A DNA stretch of 64,000 nt from Cytophagales bacterium (lineage in GTDB: Bacteria; Bacteroidota; Bacteroidia; Cytophagales; Thermoflexibacteraceae), in NCBI GenBank assembly GCA_004294445.1, contig REAZ01000004.1:1-64000 (forward strand), given 5' to 3'. This document shows, one piece after another, positions 34,336 through 43,042 of this stretch. Both the position numbers and the translations under genes were made by a program. The number at the start of each line of letters is the position of its first letter. Position 1 is the stretch's first letter. Below the pieces are notes generated by a model that saw only the letters and a program-made list of their open reading frames with translations, did not search any database and had not been told where the DNA came from.

Positions 34336-36327
34336 TTATTTTTGCCACCAAACCAGCACTATCAATAGGACTACGCCTATCATTGCCCACGCAAAATAGG
34401 ATTGCACCTTGCCGTTTTGAATAGCTTTGACTTTTTTGCCGCCCTGTCCCATAGCCCAAGCGGTGAGGTGTGTGCCTCCGTCTATAATGTGTTTATCGAA
34501 CCAAGCCGCTAATAGTCCGACTGTTACCAAGCCAACACCCGATATTTTCACTGCCCTATCGAGCAGCCGATTGTCAAAATGTGCTAATTTTATAGAGAAT
34601 TGTATGCTCCAATCTATGATGCTTTTTTCATGAAATCTGTCTATGAAAAAGAAATGCAAGGACTTTGCAGACAGCCAATTTCTTGTTTTTTTTACGATTT
34701 GGTAATAAAAAAAATCTATGTAAAAGAAATGGTAAGAAAGTTTGTACAAACGTGATTTGAAAATATGCTTAAAAAAAATATTTTGCTGCATATCTTCGCA
34801 GCCGTACATGCACCAGCCTACGAAAAGCCCAAAGCAAGAGATAAAAGCGGAAACTACTGTAAGCCAATGATTTGCAATGCTAACTTGCCCACTTAACAGC
34901 CAACTTTTTTCAGGAGAAAAAGGATTGGGAGAAAACACAATGCCAAGCGAAAAGACTGCTAAAAGGAGCGTTGGCACATCAAAAGTAAATAAGTTATTGG
35001 CATTATTTCTAAGAGCCGATTCGCCTCTGTATGCTTTCAAAAACACCAAACTCCACTGCTTCCCGATATAAACAGCAGTTAGCAAAGAAGTGAGCAACAA
35101 AGAAATAGGTACTAAACTATAGAAAAAAGTATTTTTCCCTGCCCAAACCAAAGCCGCATCTATTATCAAATCTTTGGAAAGAAAGCCCGAAAAGAAAGGC
35201 AAACCCGCCAAAGAAAATGCACAAGTAGTGTAACTTATAAAAGTAAGTGGGAGTTGTTTTCGCAAGCCTCCCATTTTCCTCATGTCTTGTTCGTGCAGAT
35301 AGTGAATCACTACGCCCGCACACAAAAACAAACCTGCTTTGAAAAATGCGTGTGTAAGTAGATGAAAAAGAGCTGCTTGTGTATTACCCAATCCAACTGC
35401 CGTCATCATGTAGCCAAGCTGCGAAACAGTAGAATAAGCGAGCAGTCTTTTCATATCCGTTTGACTAAGAGCAGCGAAGGCAGAAAGCAGTGCCGTGAGC
35501 GTTCCAATAATCACCACAGCAAACTGAATATCAGGCACTAACAAGAAATTCACTCGAATAAGAAGGTAAATTCCTGCTGCCACCATGGTAGCGGCATGAA
35601 TGAGGGCAGAAACAGGCGTAGGAGCTTCCATCGCATCGGGAAGCCACACAGAAAGAGGGAGTTGGGCAGACTTTCCGCAAGTAGCCATTACAAAACCAAT
35701 ACCTATCAGCACCGCCAAATAAGGGGGCAAATGAGCTATACTCATCTGCATAAGTGAACGTATGTCTAACGTACCAAAGGAAAACCACACCAGAGAAATC
35801 GCCAATAGCAAGCCTATGTCCCCTACCCTATTGAACAAAAATGCCTTTTTCGCTGCCTGAGATGCTGAAGGTTTCTCGTGCCAAAAACCAATTAATAAAT
35901 AAGAACAGAAACCGACCAATTCCCAGAAAATATAGATAATGAGCAAGTTGCTTGTAAGCAAGAGAGATTGCATAGCAAAAGTAAAGAAACCCAAAAGTGC
36001 AAAATAACGCCCTTTATGCTTATCTTCTTTCATGTAAGCCATTGAAAACAAATGCACCAAAGTAGCCACAAAACTGACGATGAAAAACATAGCCGAAGTA
36101 GTGTTATCCACCCAAATCCTTATTTTAAAGGGTGTTGCTTTGAGTGTAAACCACAGAAAATCAAGCTGATATACATCATTTGCAATCCATGTTTGGTACA
36201 ACAAAAAAGTGGCTGATAGGCAAGAAATAAAAAGCAGAAAGCTATTAAGCCAAGCAGTTCTAAAAGTAGCTAATAGAAATGACAAAAGTGGCAACAATAT
36301 AACTGCCTGAATAGCAATATTTTCCAT
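34336..36327 (-). CDS. nuoL: NADH-quinone oxidoreductase chain L (NuoL/ND5-like)
   Basis: 663 residues with about 16 transmembrane helices. Conserved antiporter-like segments include GRYFALLGFFTFAMQSLLLT, WELVGFCSYLLIGFWHE with the key Glu, LPDAMEAPTPVSALIHAATMV and LLTHAFFKAGLFL with the proton-pathway Lys. The C-terminal lateral helix region is present, so it is a full NuoL-length protein pumping protons in complex I. No other nuo gene is in the window; it stands alone between an ion channel and a divergent nuclease-fold gene, so the complex must be encoded elsewhere or this is an additional NuoL-type subunit. Confidence 0.88.
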   Translation of the reverse strand: MENIAIQAVILLPLLSFLLATFRTAWLNSFLLFISCLSATFLLYQTWIANDVYQLDFLWFTLKATPFKIRIWVDNTTSAMFFIVSFVATLVHLFSMAYMKEDKHKGRYFALLGFFTFAMQSLLLTSNLLIIYIFWELVGFCSYLLIGFWHEKPSASQAAKKAFLFNRVGDIGLLLAISLVWFSFGTLDIRSLMQMSIAHLPPYLAVLIGIGFVMATCGKSAQLPLSVWLPDAMEAPTPVSALIHAATMVAAGIYLLIRVNFLLVPDIQFAVVIIGTLTALLSAFAALSQTDMKRLLAYSTVSQLGYMMTAVGLGNTQAALFHLLTHAFFKAGLFLCAGVVIHYLHEQDMRKMGGLRKQLPLTFISYTTCAFSLAGLPFFSGFLSKDLIIDAALVWAGKNTFFYSLVPISLLLTSLLTAVYIGKQWSLVFLKAYRGESALRNNANNLFTFDVPTLLLAVFSLGIVFSPNPFSPEKSWLLSGQVSIANHWLTVVSAFISCFGLFVGWCMYGCEDMQQNIFFKHIFKSRLYKLSYHFFYIDFFYYQIVKKTRNWLSAKSLHFFFIDRFHEKSIIDWSIQFSIKLAHFDNRLLDRAVKISGVGLVTVGLLAAWFDKHIIDGGTHLTAWAMGQGGKKVKAIQNGKVQSYFAWAMIGVVLLIVLVWWQK

Positions 36328-36444
36328 TAATTATTTACAAGAATTAATATCATACTATTCGCAAATATACTGAAAAAATTGGAAGGGAGGTAAAAGGTAA
36401 AGAAGTTTGCAAATTTTGAGGTAGTATTTTTCCCAAATAATTGC

Positions 36445-36452
36445 TATCTTTG
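36445..36452 (+). promoter_or_regulatory. Probable -7 element of the gene at 36477
   Basis: TATCTTTG matches TAnnTTTG and lies 24 bp before the start codon. No TTG sits at the ideal distance upstream. Confidence 0.5.
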
Positions 36453-36476
36453 CCATAATTAAAAATAGAAGACAGT

Positions 36477-37100
36477 ATGAAATTTAGCGACTTCAGAAAT
36501 ACAGCCGAAATGTTAGCATATTTTGGTTTGAGTGTTGAAATAGATGAGTTCATAGATTTTAACAGCATTGATTCTATCGATATACCAGAGCATCTCAAAC
36601 AAGACATTCGTTTTGTTCTCTCAAATCGTGGTAATACGGACATGGAGTTTTATGCTTGCGAATTTTTGATTTCTCCTTTGCTCAAAGAGGCGTGGAAACG
36701 CAACCCGAAGGCAAAACTGTATAGCCACCCGCAAATCAAGTACGAAGATTTGGTTTTAGTCCCCGATTACGTGGTAGCCCCAAGAAATAAAACAGGGGTA
36801 AATATTTTTGAAAAGCCGCTTTTAGTAACCGTAGAGGCGAAAAATGACGATTATGAAAGGGGCTGGTCAGATATTTATAGGCAACTTATTGTTGCTCGTT
36901 TTCTGAATGAAAATAACGACATACCTATTTATGCCCTCGTGAGCATTGGAGACGGATGGCAGGTTGGGAAGTTAGACGGCAAAATTATTTATAAACACCC
37001 TTACAGTTTGGGATTGAATAATGCAAATCAGTTGCTTGGAGTGTTAGATTTTATCTTTGCAGACTGTGTGCGAACTGCCGAAAAATTTAATATGTATTAA
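36477..37100 (+). CDS. Putative PD-(D/E)XK nuclease-fold protein
   Basis: 207 residues, not a family I can name with certainty. The central part has the order VLVPDYVVAPR then LLVTVEAKNDD, an Asp followed about 20 residues later by Glu-Ala-Lys, as in PD-(D/E)XK nucleases and the N-terminal parts of type I restriction subunits. EFLISPLLKEAWK precedes it and the C-terminal helix contains a conserved-looking QLLGVLDFIFADC. A restriction or repair role is possible. It has its own promoter-like box and stands alone. Confidence 0.55.
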   Translation: MKFSDFRNTAEMLAYFGLSVEIDEFIDFNSIDSIDIPEHLKQDIRFVLSNRGNTDMEFYACEFLISPLLKEAWKRNPKAKLYSHPQIKYEDLVLVPDYVVAPRNKTGVNIFEKPLLVTVEAKNDDYERGWSDIYRQLIVARFLNENNDIPIYALVSIGDGWQVGKLDGKIIYKHPYSLGLNNANQLLGVLDFIFADCVRTAEKFNMY

Positions 37101-37194
37101 GTAGTTATGAATGATGAGTTTTTAATTATGAATTTAATTAAATCATTCATTATTAGACAGTGATGAGAAATAATAGCAGAAACTAATACTTTTA

Positions 37195-37986
37195 ATGGAA
37201 AACTTATACATCATCAAAATTGGGGGGAACATCATTGATAACCCTTCCAAACTCACGCAATTCTTACAAAAATTTTCTGCTTTGGAGGGAAAGAAAATAC
37301 TCATTCATGGCGGCGGCAAAATAGCAAGTCAATTAGCAGACAAATTGGGCTTAGAAGTAAAGATGCACAAAGGCAGACGCATCACCGACCAAGAAATGCT
37401 TGATGTGGTACTTATGGTTTACGGCGGATTGATTAATAAAAACATTGTCAGCCAGTTACAATCTCTCCAATGCAATAGCATAGGCTTAACGGGAGCAGAT
37501 ATGAACGTGATTCGTGCCATCAAACGCCCCGTTAAAGAGATTGACTACGGCTTTGTAGGTGATGTAACCGAAGTAAATCAGAAAGCATTGTCAGACCTTT
37601 TAGAGAATGGCTATATGCCTGTGATAGCCCCGCTTACACATGATGGGAGCGGTCTGATGCTCAATACCAATGCCGATACGATTGCTTCGGAAGTAGCAGT
37701 AGCAATGGCAGCAGTTTACAAAACGCACTTATTATATTGCTTTGAAAAAAAAGGAGTATTGACAGATGTAAACGATGAAAACTCTGTTATTCCGCTTCTC
37801 AATGAGCAAAACTATGCCCATTATCTTGCTGAAAATGTTATCTTTGCAGGCATGATTCCCAAATTGGATAATGCCTTCGCAGCCCTTAGGAAAGGGGTAA
37901 CGCAAGTAGTAATCTTTGAGGCAGATAGCCTTTCAGAGATTGAAAAAACAGCGTTTATTGGTACAAAAATTATATTGGGGAAGTAA
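37195..37986 (+). CDS. argB: Acetylglutamate kinase
   Basis: Phosphorylates N-acetylglutamate in the second step of arginine synthesis. 263 residues of the amino-acid-kinase fold: N-terminal IIKIGGNIIDN with the ATP-binding Lys, ILIHGGGKIASQLADKLG, substrate loop HKGRRITDQEMLDVVLMVYGG with the acetylglutamate-binding Arg, and the ATP site LNTNADTIASEVAVAMAA. No N-terminal regulatory helix is present, as in arginine-insensitive enzymes. No other arg gene is adjacent. The RDD protein gene follows 22 bp later. Confidence 0.92.
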   Translation: MENLYIIKIGGNIIDNPSKLTQFLQKFSALEGKKILIHGGGKIASQLADKLGLEVKMHKGRRITDQEMLDVVLMVYGGLINKNIVSQLQSLQCNSIGLTGADMNVIRAIKRPVKEIDYGFVGDVTEVNQKALSDLLENGYMPVIAPLTHDGSGLMLNTNADTIASEVAVAMAAVYKTHLLYCFEKKGVLTDVNDENSVIPLLNEQNYAHYLAENVIFAGMIPKLDNAFAALRKGVTQVVIFEADSLSEIEKTAFIGTKIILGK

Positions 37987-38008
37987 TAAATTTAAAAAAA
38001 TAAGCTGT

Positions 38009-38758
38009 ATGGCAAAAAAGCAATTTGATTTGGGGCATCTCAAAATAGATGAAAACCTACAAGGAGCGCACATCGCCTCTTTTTACAAACGCAGTGCTGC
38101 CTTTCTCATAGATTGGGGCATTATTTACCTCTGTTCACAGTTTTTGCCCACTATTATTCTTGTGGTACTTGTATTTCTTTTCGTTAAAAAGAAATTTAAA
38201 GCTACTCTTTCGCAAACTTCCCAACTCCTTAGTGAAAGTGTGAGCAAGATAGATAACCGATTGGAGGAATACGGCATTGAAGAAAAATTGCGACAGCGTT
38301 TCGCACAGCATATCAGAATTTATCTGCTTATTCTGATGTACTTGCCTATTTTTATAGCCATATCTGCCTTAGGATTAGTGATTTATAATATTAGTACAGG
38401 AAAAAATTTATTTGCAACAGACAGCACAGATTTTTGGGGAACACCATTCAGCGACATACAGTCGGGGTTTAGTTTTATCGTAGCCTTTTTTGGGGCAATG
38501 GCGTATTTCTCTTTTTTTACTTGGAAATGGCAAGGACAAACACCCGCTAAAGCCTTGTTAAAGATAAAAGTAGTCAAACTGAACGGGGCACCACTTTCGC
38601 TATGGAATAGTTTTGAACGCTTTTCAGGCTATTCTTCTTCGGCATCTTTGCTCTTTTCAGGCTTCTTCCAATATTTTTGGGATAAAAATCATCAAACTTC
38701 CCACGATAAAATAGCTGAAACTATAGTGATAGAGGTTACAAAAGAAAATTTGGCTTAG
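38009..38758 (+). CDS. RDD-family membrane protein
   Basis: 249 residues from ATG 38009 (a frame extends back into argB, but the motif and spacing favour this start). IASFYKRSAAFLIDWGIIYL contains the Arg/Asp pattern for which the RDD family is named, and GQTPAKALLKIKVVKLNG is the conserved loop in the C-terminal half. Three to four transmembrane helices are visible. RDD proteins may act in ion exchange or protein quality control; no specific role can be assigned. Likely cotranscribed with argB. Confidence 0.8.
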   Translation: MAKKQFDLGHLKIDENLQGAHIASFYKRSAAFLIDWGIIYLCSQFLPTIILVVLVFLFVKKKFKATLSQTSQLLSESVSKIDNRLEEYGIEEKLRQRFAQHIRIYLLILMYLPIFIAISALGLVIYNISTGKNLFATDSTDFWGTPFSDIQSGFSFIVAFFGAMAYFSFFTWKWQGQTPAKALLKIKVVKLNGAPLSLWNSFERFSGYSSSASLLFSGFFQYFWDKNHQTSHDKIAETIVIEVTKENLA

Positions 38759-38895
38759 GTTTCCTCATTCTAACCTTCTAATAATCAAAAATATTTGCTT
38801 AAACGAATATGCAATTTTTTTATTTCTATGAATATAATATATTTGTGGAATTTTGCAAACTATTTTACTCAATAGCACAATTACAGACTATTCAG

Positions 38896-41658
38896 ATGGA
38901 TAAATTTTCTTATATTTCCAATCTTTCCAACGCCGATGTTGCTTACGTAGATGAGCTTTATTTGGCGTATAAAAATGAGCCTACTTCGGTAGATGAAACT
39001 TGGCAGCAATTTTTTGCAGGTTTTGATTTCTCAATCGCTTATGCAGATAGTAGCGAAACTGACGGCAACGGACATACAGCAACAGAAACACCTACAGCAG
39101 ATGTTTACGCATTGGCACAGAAAGAGTTATGGGTACGCAACCTGATTCAGGCGTATCGCTCTCGCGGGCATCTCAAATCAAAAACTAACCCTGTTCGCCC
39201 GCGCAGAGACCGCAAGGCAATGCTCGATTTGGCAGATTTCAAACTTTCAGATGCAGATTTGAACCAAGAATTTGTAGCGGGGAAAGCATTAGGACTTGGC
39301 AAAACTACGCTCAAAAATATTGTTGCCGCTTTGGAAAAAATATATCTTGGAAGCATTGGTTTTGAGTTTAGCTACATCAGAAATCCAGAAATTTATGATT
39401 GGCTCAAAGATAAAATAGAAAAGCAGTACCTCACTTTTTCTCCGAAATTAGACCAGAAAAAGCGAATTTTAAAGAAATTAAATGAAGCAGTAGTTTTTGA
39501 AAACTTCTTGCAAACCAAGTTTTTAGGGCAAAAGAGATTCTCCTTAGAAGGTGGCGAGTCGACTATACCCGCCTTAGATGCCATCATCAATAAGGCAGCA
39601 GAACTTGGTGCAGCAGAGCTTATTATTGGCATGGCACATCGCGGGCGTTTGAACGTGCTTACCAACATTATCGGGAAGACTTACGAAGAGGTGTTTAGCG
39701 AATTTGAGGGAAAAAACGCAGAATACGCAGTGGGCGAAGGTGATGTAAAGTACCACATGGGCTATACCAATACCTACGCTACTACGGTAGGCAAAGTGGT
39801 TGATGTGCATCTGTTACCTAATCCATCACATTTAGAGGCGGTAAACCCAGTTATTTTGGGGGCAACCAGAGCGCAAATAGATAAATATTACGAAGGCGAC
39901 AATACGAAAATGGTGCCTATTCTGATTCATGGTGATGCAGCAGTGGCAGGGCAAGGCATTGTTTATGAGGTAGTTCAGATGTCGGAACTTAAGGGTTATA
40001 ATGTTGGCGGAACTATCCATTTTGTTATTAATAACCAAGTAGGTTTTACGACTGATTTCGAGGATGCGCGCTCAAGCAATTACTGCACAGACGTAGCCAC
40101 TATGCTCGACTCGCCCGTGCTGCACGTAAACGGAGATGACCCCGAAGCGGTGATTTTTGCCGTAGAGTTGGCTACAGAGTTCCGTCAAAAATTCCAAAAA
40201 GATATTTTTATAGACATGGTTTGCTACCGCAGACATGGACACAACGAAACTGATGAGCCAAGATTCACGCAACCATTGCTTTACAATATTATTGCCAAGC
40301 ACCCAAACCCAAGAGATTTGTATAACAAACGCCTTTTGGAACGTGCGGACGTAGATGCGAACTTGGCAGATGAAATGGACAAGGAGTTCAAACAGCTATT
40401 GCAAGACCGCTTAAATTTGGTAAAGCAGCAGTCTATCCCGCACATAGACAAGCGGTTTGACGAAGAATGGGCAAAACTAAGTACCTCAAAACCAGGAGAT
40501 TTTGAGAAATCTCCAGCTACTGCCGTTGCTTTATCTACTTTGGAAAAAGTCATGAAAGCCTTAGTGAGTCTGCCAAATGGCTTCAAGCCCATCAAGCAGA
40601 TAGAAAAACTCATGAAAGACCGCCAAAAGTCATTTTTTGAGGACAAAGAAGTAAACTGGGCAAGCGGCGAACTGCTTGCGTATGGCACTTTGCTCACCGA
40701 AGGCAAAATGGTTAGACTTACGGGACAGGACGTAGAAAGAGGTACTTTTTCGCACCGACACGCCGTAGTGAAAGATGCAGAAACCAATGAAGATTACTGC
40801 CAACTAAACCACATCGAGGAGGGGCAAGAGAAATATTGGATTTACAATTCCTTACTTTCCGAATATGGCGTTTTAGGCTTCGAGTATGGTTATTCCTTCT
40901 CCAACCCGAATGCTTTGGTGCTTTGGGAAGCCCAATTTGGCGACTTTGCCAACGGTGCGCAAATTATGATAGACCAATTTATAGCAGCAGGCGAAACCAA
41001 GTGGAACAAAATGAACGGCTTGGTCATGCTCCTCCCGCATGGCTACGAAGGGCAAGGACCCGAACACTCAAGCGCAAGACCTGAACGCTTTTTGCAGCTA
41101 TGTGCCGAATACAATATGATAGTGGCAAACATCACAACACCAGCAAATTACTTCCATTTATTGAGGAGGCAGTTGGCATGGACATTCCGCAAGCCTTGCG
41201 TGGTGATGTCGCCAAAATCACTTCTTCGCCACCCAAAATGCGTTTCTCCGATAGAAGATTTCACCAAAGGAGGTTTCCAAGAAATTATCGCTGATGACTA
41301 TGCAAAGCCCGCAAATAAGGTTACGAAACTTATTTTCTGCACAGGGAAAATTTATTACGAACTCCTTGAAAAACAGCAAACTGACAAACGCAAAGACGTT
41401 GCCATAGTTCGTTTAGAGCAGATACATCCTTTCCCCTTTGCACAGTTTGATACAGAAGTAGCCAAATACAAAAAAGCAAAAGTGTATTGGGTACAAGAAG
41501 AGCCTGAAAACATGGGCTATTGGGCTTACTTGCTCCGCACCGTGCGCCATGTGCCTTTGGAGTTAATTTCCCGAAAGGTAAGTGCCTCTACCGCTACAGG
41601 TTTTAGCAAAGTTCACGCAGTAGAGCAAGCAGCGATTATTAATAAGGTTTTTGAATAA
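38896..41658 (+). CDS. sucA: 2-oxoglutarate dehydrogenase E1 component
   Basis: TCA-cycle enzyme that decarboxylates 2-oxoglutarate on thiamine diphosphate and passes the succinyl group to SucB. From ATG 38896 the protein has 920 residues, opening MDKFSYISNLSNADVAYVDE as usual; the open frame extends 29 codons upstream, but those residues are not family-like. Key segments: GMAHRGRLNVLTNIIGK, the ThDP-binding HGDAAVAGQGIVYEVVQ followed by INNQVGFTT, and RHGHNETDEPRFTQP. sucB follows only at 45240, separated by 3.6 kb of accessory genes. Confidence 0.95.
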   Translation: MDKFSYISNLSNADVAYVDELYLAYKNEPTSVDETWQQFFAGFDFSIAYADSSETDGNGHTATETPTADVYALAQKELWVRNLIQAYRSRGHLKSKTNPVRPRRDRKAMLDLADFKLSDADLNQEFVAGKALGLGKTTLKNIVAALEKIYLGSIGFEFSYIRNPEIYDWLKDKIEKQYLTFSPKLDQKKRILKKLNEAVVFENFLQTKFLGQKRFSLEGGESTIPALDAIINKAAELGAAELIIGMAHRGRLNVLTNIIGKTYEEVFSEFEGKNAEYAVGEGDVKYHMGYTNTYATTVGKVVDVHLLPNPSHLEAVNPVILGATRAQIDKYYEGDNTKMVPILIHGDAAVAGQGIVYEVVQMSELKGYNVGGTIHFVINNQVGFTTDFEDARSSNYCTDVATMLDSPVLHVNGDDPEAVIFAVELATEFRQKFQKDIFIDMVCYRRHGHNETDEPRFTQPLLYNIIAKHPNPRDLYNKRLLERADVDANLADEMDKEFKQLLQDRLNLVKQQSIPHIDKRFDEEWAKLSTSKPGDFEKSPATAVALSTLEKVMKALVSLPNGFKPIKQIEKLMKDRQKSFFEDKEVNWASGELLAYGTLLTEGKMVRLTGQDVERGTFSHRHAVVKDAETNEDYCQLNHIEEGQEKYWIYNSLLSEYGVLGFEYGYSFSNPNALVLWEAQFGDFANGAQIMIDQFIAAGETKWNKMNGLVMLLPHGYEGQGPEHSSARPERFLQLCAEYNMIVANITTPANYFHLLRRQLAWTFRKPCVVMSPKSLLRHPKCVSPIEDFTKGGFQEIIADDYAKPANKVTKLIFCTGKIYYELLEKQQTDKRKDVAIVRLEQIHPFPFAQFDTEVAKYKKAKVYWVQEEPENMGYWAYLLRTVRHVPLELISRKVSASTATGFSKVHAVEQAAIINKVFE

Positions 41659-41669
41659 TACCTTTCCAC

Positions 41670-41709
41670 AAACCACTGTTAGTAGTCAAGACAGCACTAA
41701 CAGTGGTTT
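41670..41709. terminator. Perfect 14-bp hairpin after sucA
   Basis: AAACCACTGTTAGT (41670-41683) pairs perfectly with ACTAACAGTGGTTT (41696-41709) around a 12-base loop. It ends 3 bp before the next start codon and lacks a strong T run, so it may be a weak terminator, a processing site or a translation-controlling structure. Confidence 0.6.
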
Positions 41710-41712
41710 AAA

Positions 41713-42126
41713 ATGGGCAAGATGGAAATACACAGGAGTGATTTGCAAGTAATTCATTATGAAGCAGAAAAATATTTGATGCAGGTAGTTGTTTCGCCAA
41801 ACACAAAATACATTGGTGATGAAAGTTTCCAAGAGGCTCAAAGAAAAATTTTAGCTTTAAGCGAGGAATATTTGCCGACTCGTATGCTGATAAATTTGCA
41901 AGATTTGCTTTATACGATTCCGCCCGAAATGCAAGAGTGGACAGCAAAGGAAATAATCCCTACGCTTATCGAACTATGTGTAAAGCGGTTAGCCTATATC
42001 ATTCCTAATGAATTTTATGCACAACTTTCAGTAGAGCAGTTAGTTAGCGAAATACCTGCATTGAACTTTGTTACTGCATTTTTTATGGAAGAAAAGGTAG
42101 CAATAGAATGGTTATGTGAGAAATAA
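41713..42126 (+). CDS. STAS/SpoIIAA-like small protein
   Basis: 137 residues, soluble. The layout (LQVIHYEAEKYLMQVVV, then PTRMLINLQDLLYTIPPEMQEW) resembles the SpoIIAA/STAS-like fold with alternating strands and helices, common in Bacteroidota signalling. No Ser phospho-site is obvious. Its start lies 3 bp behind the hairpin at 41670-41709; ATG 41722 is an alternative. First gene of the insert between sucA and sucB. Confidence 0.5.
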   Translation: MGKMEIHRSDLQVIHYEAEKYLMQVVVSPNTKYIGDESFQEAQRKILALSEEYLPTRMLINLQDLLYTIPPEMQEWTAKEIIPTLIELCVKRLAYIIPNEFYAQLSVEQLVSEIPALNFVTAFFMEEKVAIEWLCEK

Positions 42127-42138
42127 CAAATTATTTTG

Positions 42139-42588
42139 ATGAAAAAAATATTGATGTTTCTTATTTTGTGTTGTGTAAATACGCTTGTATTTGGGCAGCT
42201 TACTTATGATACCTATTGCAACAGTCGTTTTGACTATTGCGTGGAATACCCGACCACTTTAGAACCGCAGCCAGAGGCAGAGAACGGAGACGGGCGATTG
42301 TTTATTTCGAAGAATAAGAAGGTAAAGCTGTTCGCTTGGGCAAACATATCTCTTGACGAGGACTTGGAAAGTAAGTTGGAAACAACGATAAGAGGTGAAA
42401 AAGTAGTTTATAAGGCAGTCAAAAAAGATTGGTTTATAGTATCAGGATATAATAAAGATGGCAATATATTTTATCAGAAAACTATCTTATCAAACGGCAT
42501 TTTCAAAACTGTACTTTTGGAATACCCTATTGCTGAAAAACCTACGTATGACAAGGTTTGTGAGAAATTGGCAAAGTCGTTTAAGTGA
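42139..42588 (+). CDS. Small exported protein of unknown function
   Basis: 149 residues from ATG 42139; a TTG one codon earlier is less likely. The signal peptide (1-20, VNTLVFGQ) is clear. The mature part contains NSRFDYCVEYPTTLEPQPEA and an NGDGRLFISKNKKVKLFAWA segment, reminiscent of small PsbP/YcnI-like surface proteins but not assignable. Four Cys residues are present, two of which (YCNSRFDYC) could form a disulfide. It lies 12 bp after the STAS-like gene, probably in one transcript. Confidence 0.6.
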   Translation: MKKILMFLILCCVNTLVFGQLTYDTYCNSRFDYCVEYPTTLEPQPEAENGDGRLFISKNKKVKLFAWANISLDEDLESKLETTIRGEKVVYKAVKKDWFIVSGYNKDGNIFYQKTILSNGIFKTVLLEYPIAEKPTYDKVCEKLAKSFK

Positions 42589-42667
42589 GTTGGTTGTAGT
42601 TAGGTTAATCAAGTGATAACACTTGACTAAGGGATTTTTTTACAAATATTTTATTTTTAAAAGCAAA

Positions 42668-42976
42668 ATGATAGCTAACGAAGCAATAGAAATCGAAAAA
42701 TATCTTGATATTATTCAGGTATATTTTGAGGATAAACCTGTAAAAAGGGCTTACCTATTTGGCTCGTATGCACGAGGGGAAGCGGTAGAGGATAGCGATA
42801 TAGATATATTGGTGGAGTTGGATTATCGTGTAAAAATAGGGTTATTATTTGTGAGAATGCAGTTAGAACTTGAAGACCTTTTGCAGAAAAAAGTAGATTT
42901 AGTTTCTGAAAAAGGATTTTCTAAGTACATGAAACCAATAGTTGATAAGGAGAAAAAACTCATTTATACTCGATAA
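42668..42976 (+). CDS. Minimal nucleotidyltransferase (MntA-like antitoxin)
   Basis: 102 residues from ATG 42668; an earlier frame to 42623 adds a poorly coding stretch. The nucleotidyltransferase signature is complete: YLFGSYARGEAVEDSDIDIL, i.e. GSx10DxD, with a third acidic residue in LQKKVDLVSEKG. MNT antitoxins AMPylate a Tyr of their HEPN-domain toxin partner. That partner should follow immediately and does begin 5 bp later, but is cut off after 14 residues (see 42981-43031), so this antitoxin is now orphaned. Confidence 0.88.
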   Translation: MIANEAIEIEKYLDIIQVYFEDKPVKRAYLFGSYARGEAVEDSDIDILVELDYRVKIGLLFVRMQLELEDLLQKKVDLVSEKGFSKYMKPIVDKEKKLIYTR

Positions 42977-42980
42977 AATT

Positions 42981-43031
42981 ATGGCAGATAGGCTCGGAGA
43001 TAAAATAAGATTGCAACATATTACTTCATAA
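42981..43031 (+). pseudogene. Truncated HEPN (DUF86-like) toxin gene
   Basis: ATG 42981 opens MADRLGDKIRLQHI, the typical first residues of a DUF86/HEPN toxin in an MNT-HEPN pair, but only TS and a stop follow. The break point coincides with the left 11-bp repeat (43025-43035) that precedes the OLD-family gene, so insertion of that gene most likely removed the rest of the toxin. Confidence 0.65.
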
Positions 43032-43035
43032 CACT
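43025..43035 (+). repeat. Direct repeat, left copy, flanking the OLD gene
   Basis: TTCATAACACT occurs here, across the stop of the truncated HEPN frame, and again at 45187-45197, across the stop of the OLD gene. An 11-bp exact repeat at both edges of a gene suggests a duplication made on insertion. Confidence 0.5.
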
Positions 43036-43042
43036 AAAACTA

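Noticed and set aside
37916-38008. N-terminal extension of the RDD protein into argB
   Set aside because: The extra residues overlap argB in another frame and are basic and unlike the family; ATG 38009 fits.
38809-38895. 29-codon N-terminal extension of sucA
   Set aside because: The residues are low-complexity aromatic sequence; the family start MDKFSY is at 38896.
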